Shown piece after piece: positions 1 through 3,622 of a stretch of DNA of 5,893 nucleotides. The notes beneath the pieces are model-generated. The model saw only the letters and a list, made by a program, of their open reading frames with translations. It was not told where the DNA came from and did no database searches. The translations under genes and the position numbers were made by a program. This DNA comes from an uncultured Selenomonas sp. (GTDB lineage Bacteria; Bacillota; Negativicutes; Selenomonadales; Selenomonadaceae), in the NCBI GenBank assembly GCA_905373085.1, contig CAJPRR010000135.1, positions 1 through 5,893 of the forward strand. Direction: 5' to 3'. Numbering within the stretch: position 1 is the stretch's first letter; each line of letters opens with the position of its first letter.

Positions 1-1470
1 CTACGCCTGAATCGCCGCATAACGCTCGCTTGCCAGCACCTTTTCCATATATTCGTACGGCGTGATGCGATCCTCTACAACCAAGGAGAATATGCTTGGA
101 CTGCAGCCCGAGACGAGCATGACGCCCTGCTCCTTCATCTTGACGGGCTGCTGGCGGCGGCGGCTCTGCACGTTCCAGAACACGATGCGCGGCAAGCGAT
201 AGCCCGCCTCGGCAAACATCTGCTTCGCCCGCTCGAAATTCGTCACGTCGGCATGTTCCGTGCAGACGTCAAACTCCATGTCCGTGATGATGTAAAGCGC
301 CTCGGGCATCTCCTGCTGCGGCACGCCGCCCGAAACCGCCGCACGCAGCAGGAGGCGGAAGACGCCTTCGAGATTCGTATTTGCCACCTCGTTAAACGTC
401 CTGCAATAGCTGACCTTGTCCGCAATCGTCGCTCCTTTGATCTGAAGAATGCGCGGCCTATGAGAAAACGTGATGAAGTGATCGCGGAACGCGCCCTCAT
501 TGCGCTCTGCAAAATAGACGGCGAGCGAGAGCGCGACGCAGGCCGGCAAAGGCGCCCCGCCCCCATACATGGAGGCAGAGCCGTCGAGCACGACGAGCGC
601 ATTCTCCCCATGCGTATAATCAGGAAGCGCCCGCCACGTGATGTCGAGAGCACGCGACTCTCTCTCTGAAAGAACGCTGTCCCATTTGCAAAGCGGGCGA
701 ATGACTTCGTAGGGATAGAGCGTCCCCGTATGAAACCTCGCCTCTCCACGCGCCACGCGCTCCAAGAAAGCCTCGTAGCGCTTCGCATCGTTGCGCCGAA
801 AAGCCTCGCGGTACTTGAACATCGCCTTGGACGGCTGCTTCGCATAATCAAAGCTGTAGTCCTTCGTGCGCAGATAATTCTCGATGATCCGGATGCAGCG
901 CCGCAGACGCACGAGCATCTTTCGATATTCCGCCTCCTGCATCCCGAACGACGCCGCCAGATGACGCGCCTTGGCACGTGCTTCCCGCGACGATGTGTTG
1001 ACGGACGGCAGCCACTTCGCGAGAAGAGAAACATCCTCCCCTTTTTGCGACGCGCCGAGATCGCTTTCCAACTGCTTGCGAATCAAGCGAACGGCGGCAG
1101 ACTCCAAGGGCGTGCCAAAGAGCGCTAGCACATCGTCCCAGCGACCGTATTCGGGGACGAGCGGCAGATTCTTCTCCACGCACGCAGGCGCGTACGCGGC
1201 AAGATGGCGCAGAAGCACGCGAAAGACGCGGCGCTCGCCCAGCCCGCCGCGAACATCACGCGCATAGAAGAGCGTGCGCAGCGCACGCACAGGATCCTCG
1301 GCAAAGGCACGCGTGAAGCGCACGACGATCTCCGCCCCCTTCGCGGAGCGCAAGGCGCCGACCGCCGCAAAGAAGTCGAGCACGTCCGAGCCTGAGCTGG
1401 CGTAGGTCGCGGCATCGTTCTCCGTCCGCGTGTACGTCTTATTGCTTTCCTCTTTGAGCAAGTCGAGCAT
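1..1470 (-). CDS. DUF2828 family protein: Ro60/TROVE-like helical region plus vWA domain
   Basis: This complete gene encodes 489 residues. I recognise the family as the bacterial DUF2828/vWA proteins; their cellular role is not established. The N-terminal two-thirds (about residues 1-280) is helical and basic and carries the family hallmark RDVRGGLGER at 71-80, as well as EYGRWDD near 107-113. The C-terminal third is a von Willebrand A domain with a complete MIDAS metal site: D296-G-S298-A-S300, T365 in TNLEG, and D397 in ITDMEFD. The overall plan (helical repeat followed by vWA) resembles the RNA-binding protein Ro60, so RNA binding is a reasonable inference, not a demonstration. I chose the ATG at 1470 because an AAGGGGGAAG ribosome site precedes it and family members start MLDLLKEESNKTYT. 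The reading frame stays open upstream to 1572, but that extension would run through a terminator-like hairpin. The TAG stop is the first three bases of the window, so nothing downstream is visible. The gene has its own promoter and a long structured leader. Confidence 0.88.
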   Translation of the reverse strand: MLDLLKEESNKTYTRTENDAATYASSGSDVLDFFAAVGALRSAKGAEIVVRFTRAFAEDPVRALRTLFYARDVRGGLGERRVFRVLLRHLAAYAPACVEKNLPLVPEYGRWDDVLALFGTPLESAAVRLIRKQLESDLGASQKGEDVSLLAKWLPSVNTSSREARAKARHLAASFGMQEAEYRKMLVRLRRCIRIIENYLRTKDYSFDYAKQPSKAMFKYREAFRRNDAKRYEAFLERVARGEARFHTGTLYPYEVIRPLCKWDSVLSERESRALDITWRALPDYTHGENALVVLDGSASMYGGGAPLPACVALSLAVYFAERNEGAFRDHFITFSHRPRILQIKGATIADKVSYCRTFNEVANTNLEGVFRLLLRAAVSGGVPQQEMPEALYIITDMEFDVCTEHADVTNFERAKQMFAEAGYRLPRIVFWNVQSRRRQQPVKMKEQGVMLVSGCSPSIFSLVVEDRITPYEYMEKVLASERYAAIQA

Positions 1471-1474
1471 CGTG

Positions 1475-1484
1475 CTTCCCCCTT
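1475..1484 (-). promoter_or_regulatory. Ribosome binding site deciding the DUF2828 start
   Basis: The minus strand reads AAGGGGGAAG four bases before the ATG at 1470. It supports this ATG over the upstream in-frame ATG at 1572. It begins only a few bases after the U-tract of the preceding hairpin, so folding of that hairpin could affect transcription into the gene or access to this site. Confidence 0.7.
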
Positions 1485-1489
1485 CGCGC

Positions 1490-1529
1490 AAAAAGCCCGG
1501 CGCAAAGTGCAGATGCAAATGTGCCGGAC
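1490..1529 (-). terminator. Terminator-like hairpin (possible attenuator) before the DUF2828 gene
   Basis: On the minus strand GTCCGGC (1529-1523) can pair with GCCGGGC (1501-1495) over seven base pairs with one G-U wobble. The loop is 21 nt and five T residues follow at 1494-1490. This is the shape of an intrinsic terminator, and it sits between the predicted promoter and the ribosome site. It could end a short leader RNA or act as an attenuator. The long loop makes it less certain than a compact terminator. Confidence 0.5.
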
Positions 1530-1538
1530 AACTCCATC

Positions 1539-1556
1539 CTCCGCAGTATCGCGGAG
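1539..1556 (-). other. Perfect hairpin in the DUF2828 leader
   Basis: CTCCGC and GCGGAG form a perfect six-pair stem around a six-base loop. It lies between the larger folded domain at 1571-1662 and the terminator-like hairpin. The purine-rich arm could pair alternatively with pyrimidine-rich leader segments, but no specific partner is evident. Confidence 0.45.
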
Positions 1557-1570
1557 AAACATGCAGAAAC

Positions 1571-1662
1571 AAGATGCCGCGGACGGAACGGCAAGCCGCT
1601 CCGTCCTGTGAGGTCGTGCCACACTACTGCGTGACAGGCAGATTCACTGCTGTTGGCATCTT
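1571..1662 (-). ncRNA. Candidate structured RNA domain II (cloverleaf-like)
   Basis: On the minus strand AAGATGCC (1662-1655) pairs perfectly with GGCATCTT (1578-1571) to close a 92-nt domain. Inside are three arms packed almost end to end. The first is a GCAG/CTGC hairpin (1638-1650). The second is a longer arm closed by CTGT/ACAG (1606-1637). The third is an 11-pair hairpin (1581-1606) capped by a CUUG tetraloop on a G-C pair, a known stable loop. One pair in the third stem is G-U on the minus strand but would be an A-C mismatch on the plus strand, which favours minus-strand RNA. I recognise no known riboswitch or tRNA consensus here. It could be a cis-acting leader, a free small RNA, or a ligand of the DUF2828 protein. 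Confidence 0.5.
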
Positions 1663-1667
1663 TTTGC

Positions 1668-1737
1668 GAGACGCCTTTCCGAGGGTGCCCGCAGCGGGGT
1701 ACCATACACGGCCTCCAAGAATAGCTGTACGCGTCTC
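1668..1737 (-). ncRNA. Candidate structured RNA domain I, at the predicted transcript 5' end
   Basis: On the minus strand GAGACGC (1737-1731) pairs perfectly with GCGTCTC (1674-1668), closing a 70-nt domain. An internal hairpin at 1684-1703 combines GGT/ACC and CCCG/CGGG around a CTG loop. The first base of the closing stem is where transcription would begin from the promoter at 1744-1772, so the RNA would start directly with this stem. Only five bases separate it from domain II. No known riboswitch class was recognised. Confidence 0.48.
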
Positions 1738-1743
1738 TTGTAT

Positions 1744-1772
1744 ATGATACCATGATATGCAATATCGCGCAA
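1744..1772 (-). promoter_or_regulatory. Sigma-70-type promoter for the DUF2828 leader and gene
   Basis: The minus strand has a -35-like TTGCGC (1772-1767), a 17-bp spacer and a -10-like TATCAT (1749-1744). The predicted start is near 1737. The -35 is weak, so an activator or another control is possible. Most of the promoter lies inside the 45-bp sequence shared with the SUFU promoter. Confidence 0.55.
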
Positions 1773-1791
1773 TAATTTCATCAATATTCAG
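1747..1791 (-). repeat. Shared promoter element, copy A
   Basis: This 45-bp block aligns with 2697-2743 at 38 of 45 positions plus one 2-base gap, in the same orientation. The conserved cores on the plus strand are CATGATAT, CAATAA, TTTCA and CAATATTCAG. It overlaps the promoter of the DUF2828 gene. Similarity stops sharply on both sides, so it is not simply part of a longer duplication. Confidence 0.65.
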
Positions 1792-1853
1792 GCAATTGTC
1801 TTATGAAATTGTCAGCGCTTCGTAGCAATATCAAAAGTTCCTTTGCCAATTCC

Positions 1854-2558
1854 CTAAACATATTCCTTCACGCGCTTCAAATCTGTAAGCAGCAGCGGAT
1901 TCTCTTGCCGCATACGGTCTATCAGCATCTTTCCTCTTGCAGTCGTCGGGTCTTCCAGCAGCCAGTCAATCTCTTTTTGCGTAATGCCCACCATTTGCAG
2001 GAACTCCACCCTGCCGTGCACGGTGTCCATCCCGCCCAACTGCGGATCGGGAGCCATGACGATCCCCACCAGTTTCGTATCCGTATTCAGCCGGATCGGC
2101 GAATTGGCGGGCATGAAATGATATGCCTCGAAGTAATTCCCCGTATCGTATACATACCTGGCAATGTTCTGCATCAAGTTCATCGCCCAGCGCGGCTCAT
2201 TGTGCGCCATGCTTCCGTCCTTGTTTTCCGCATCCTTATCGTCTGCGAAGGGCACGACGCGCATGGTGAATTCACATCCCCAGCCACTGAACTCCTTGCC
2301 CGCACTGTCGGGATCGTAATACAATTCCGACATGCCGTAACTTATGACGTGACGATGAAATTCCTGCGCATTGTTGTCATATATGCTGATTCCATCCAGC
2401 GGATCTTTGCCGCCCAACATGAACTTGATGATCGTACCGTAATGCCTTGCCTCTGCGTTCGAATAGACCTTTTTCAGGGCAGCGTCAATCGCCTCCCAGC
2501 CCGGCGCCGCACCATCCACAGCGCCATACCTCTCGATATAATCCTCTTTATTTGCCAA
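1854..2558 (-). CDS. Suppressor of fused (SUFU) domain protein
   Basis: This 234-residue protein matches the bacterial SUFU family along its whole length. Hallmarks are GWEAIDAAL at 20-28, HYGTIIKFMLGG at 39-50, DPLDGISIYD at 52-61, SYGMSELY at 73-80, SGWGCEF at 91-97 and WAMNLMQNIARYV at 124-136. The late region around MDTVHGRVEFLQMVGIT also fits. There is no signal peptide or membrane segment, so it should be cytosolic. Bacterial SUFU proteins have been proposed from comparative genomics to be immunity proteins of polymorphic toxins; here no toxin gene is adjacent, so that role is only inference. The start is TTG: no in-frame ATG or GTG lies between it and an upstream stop, and AAGGAGG sits eight bases before it. 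The gene is nearer 50% GC by eye, against about 60% around it, which hints at acquisition by transfer. Confidence 0.88.
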   Translation of the reverse strand: MANKEDYIERYGAVDGAAPGWEAIDAALKKVYSNAEARHYGTIIKFMLGGKDPLDGISIYDNNAQEFHRHVISYGMSELYYDPDSAGKEFSGWGCEFTMRVVPFADDKDAENKDGSMAHNEPRWAMNLMQNIARYVYDTGNYFEAYHFMPANSPIRLNTDTKLVGIVMAPDPQLGGMDTVHGRVEFLQMVGITQKEIDWLLEDPTTARGKMLIDRMRQENPLLLTDLKRVKEYV

Positions 2559-2566
2559 AATCTTTT

Positions 2567-2573
2567 CCTCCTT
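2567..2573 (-). promoter_or_regulatory. Strong ribosome binding site for the TTG start of SUFU
   Basis: The minus strand reads AAGGAGG with eight bases to the TTG at 2558. The near-perfect site and ideal spacing are the main evidence that translation begins at a TTG. Confidence 0.8.
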
Positions 2574-2687
2574 CCGATTTTCATCACTCGACTCGTCCGC
2601 AACGCCATCGTCATTTTTCTGCTATTCGTCACTTTCCTTGCCACTCAGGCGTCACCGATAAATTCAGCCGCCCAACTTCACTCTTCC
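2574..2687 (-). other. SUFU 5' leader, no gene seen
   Basis: This is the upstream part of the roughly 130-nt untranslated leader between the predicted start point and the SUFU gene. I see only weak possible pairings, such as GGCG with CGCC, and no convincing riboswitch, terminator or small gene. It does not resemble the leader of the DUF2828 gene beyond the shared promoter block. Confidence 0.4.
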
Positions 2688-2693
2688 TTCTCT

Positions 2694-2722
2694 ATAATAT
2701 CATGATATATGATATTGCTCAA
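2694..2722 (-). promoter_or_regulatory. Sigma-70-type promoter for SUFU
   Basis: The minus strand carries TTGAGC (2722-2717), a 17-bp spacer and TATTAT (2699-2694). The predicted start is near 2687. The spacing and placement are the same as in the DUF2828 promoter, with somewhat better boxes. A perfect palindrome, ATATCATGATAT (2697-2708), and an inverted pair TATTG/CAATA lie within or beside it and could bind a dimeric regulator. Confidence 0.62.
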
Positions 2723-2743
2723 TAAAGTTTCAACAATATTCAG
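2697..2743 (-). repeat. Shared promoter element, copy B
   Basis: This 47-bp block is the partner of 1747-1791, in the same orientation. It includes the perfect palindrome ATATCATGATAT and ends in CAATATTCAG. The two copies bracket the SUFU gene as direct repeats about 900 bp apart. Confidence 0.65.
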
Positions 2744-2790
2744 ATGACATTCTTAGCAAAATGCAACTGGGCTTCCTCTTATCTTTGCTC

Positions 2791-2796
2791 TATAAT
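2791..2796 (+). promoter_or_regulatory. Candidate -10 box for ogt
   Basis: A perfect TATAAT lies 66 bases before the ogt ATG. No good -35 hexamer is visible at the right distance (TGGGCT at 17 bp), so the promoter is weak or needs an activator. Transcription would diverge from that of SUFU. Confidence 0.4.
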
Positions 2797-2861
2797 AAGC
2801 GGAGAGAACTGCATCAAGCCGTCTGACAATCTCACCACATGACCTGAAAGGAAGCATCTCC

Positions 2862-3437
2862 ATGCAATACACAGCCCATTACGACTCGCCGTTCGGCTCC
2901 ATCACACTCGCCAGCGACGGCGCATCCCTCGTCGGCCTTTGGTTCGACGGGCAAAAATACTTCGCCGCCACGCTGGAAGAGGAACACGAACAAAAAAGCC
3001 TCCCCGTATTCCAAGAGACGCGCCGCTGGCTCGAACTCTACTTCAGCGGCAAGAATCCCGACTTTTTGCCGCCGCTCGCACCGAAGGCCACGCCGTTTCG
3101 CAAAAAAGTCTGGGACGTCCTGCTCTCGATTCCCTACGGCGAAACGATGACCTACGGCGCAATCGCCCGCCGCATCGGCATGGAAAAAGCCGCCCACGCC
3201 GTCGGCGGCGCCGTCGCGCACAATCCCATATCCGTCATCGTCCCCTGCCACCGCGTCGTCGGCACGAGCGGCAGCCTCACAGGCTACGCCGACGGCATCG
3301 ACAAGAAGGTGCAGCTCTTGACGCTCGAAGGCGTAGATATGACGCGTTTTTTTGTGCCGAAACAAATGCGCCTCCCCCATTGCGGAGAAGGCGCATACCT
3401 CGGCATGATCCGTCAGCTGATGCCGACGACCTCGTAA
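2862..3437 (+). CDS. ogt: Methylated-DNA-protein cysteine S-methyltransferase (O6-alkylguanine repair)
   Basis: This 191-residue suicide repair protein would transfer the alkyl group from O6-alkylguanine in DNA to its own cysteine. The acceptor is C129 in the invariant PCHRVVG. The N-terminal ribonuclease-like part spans about residues 1-75. The DNA-binding catalytic part begins near TPFRKKVWDVL and includes the helix-turn-helix segment TYGAIARRIG, the VGGAVAHNP hinge and the GSLTGYADGIDKK loop. Residue H112 occupies the place of the arginine finger found in many homologues. The start is supported by AAAGGAAG nine bases upstream. The last 20 or so residues after FFVPKQ look like a tail beyond the usual family end. 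That tail is encoded by the copA terminator hairpin and by the 25 bp that overlap the end of copA. The gene stands alone, divergent from SUFU and convergent with copA. Confidence 0.93.
   Translation: MQYTAHYDSPFGSITLASDGASLVGLWFDGQKYFAATLEEEHEQKSLPVFQETRRWLELYFSGKNPDFLPPLAPKATPFRKKVWDVLLSIPYGETMTYGAIARRIGMEKAAHAVGGAVAHNPISVIVPCHRVVGTSGSLTGYADGIDKKVQLLTLEGVDMTRFFVPKQMRLPHCGEGAYLGMIRQLMPTTS
3357..3396 (-). terminator. Intrinsic terminator of copA, inside the ogt coding region
   Basis: On the minus strand ATGCGCC (3396-3390) pairs perfectly with GGCGCAT (3372-3366), with TCC/GGA pairing further inside. TTTGTTTCGGC-type U-rich sequence follows. The hairpin lies 17 bases after the copA stop and overlaps the 3' part of ogt (from codon 169). 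On the plus strand no T-run follows, so it would not terminate ogt in the same way. Confidence 0.6.
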
Positions 3438-3622
3438 CCTGCATCAACGATCGTTGCCGAAAGAGCTTTGTCCGAAACGTCAGCGCTCAAGGTGACGACA
3501 GCATTCTTGTTTTCCAGGCTGACTTCCGCCTTTTCCACGCCGTTCATGCCTTCCAAGGCCTTCGTCACATGGGCGACGCAGTGGCCGCACATCATGCCTT
3601 CGATAGAAATTGTCTTTTTCAT
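3413..3622 (-). other. Possible internally initiated CopZ-like chaperone from within copA
   Basis: The C-terminal HMA of copA starts at an in-frame ATG (3620-3622). It is preceded on the minus strand by GGAGG (3635-3631) with exactly eight bases between. Initiation there would give a 69-residue protein, the usual size of the copper chaperone CopZ, with the GMMCGHC metal site. The site may be functional, giving both a fused and a free domain, or a relic of a separate copZ gene that became fused to copA. The coding sequence at the site, LEASAM, is a plausible linker, so chance cannot be excluded. Confidence 0.42.

Noticed and set aside
1471..1572. N-terminal extension of the DUF2828 protein to the ATG at 1572
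   Set aside because: The extension would be encoded by a terminator-like hairpin, lacks family similarity and would ignore the good ribosome site before 1470.
1571..1662. tRNA gene or cobalamin riboswitch in the cloverleaf-like domain
   Set aside because: The T-loop TTCRANN, D-loop GG and a plausible anticodon arm are missing. The cobalamin-box core is also absent.
1681..1703. Resemblance to the T-box motif around AGGGTG...GGTACC
   Set aside because: The order and spacing do not fit the AGGGTGGNACCGCG consensus, it is on the wrong strand for the gene, and there is no aminoacyl-tRNA or amino-acid gene downstream.
1439..1762. 107-residue minus-strand frame covering the DUF2828 leader
   Set aside because: Its ATG lies upstream of the predicted transcription start and the frame runs through the paired RNA domains. 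No ribosome site or recognisable protein is seen.
1801..1853. Intrinsic terminator after SUFU
   Set aside because: Only a weak AAAG/CTTTT pairing and a short GACAATT direct repeat are visible, with no GC-rich stem and T-run.
1803..2705. 300-residue open frame on the plus strand
   Set aside because: It lies antisense to the SUFU gene, which shows clear family motifs, a strong ribosome site and a promoter. The plus frame resembles no family I know.
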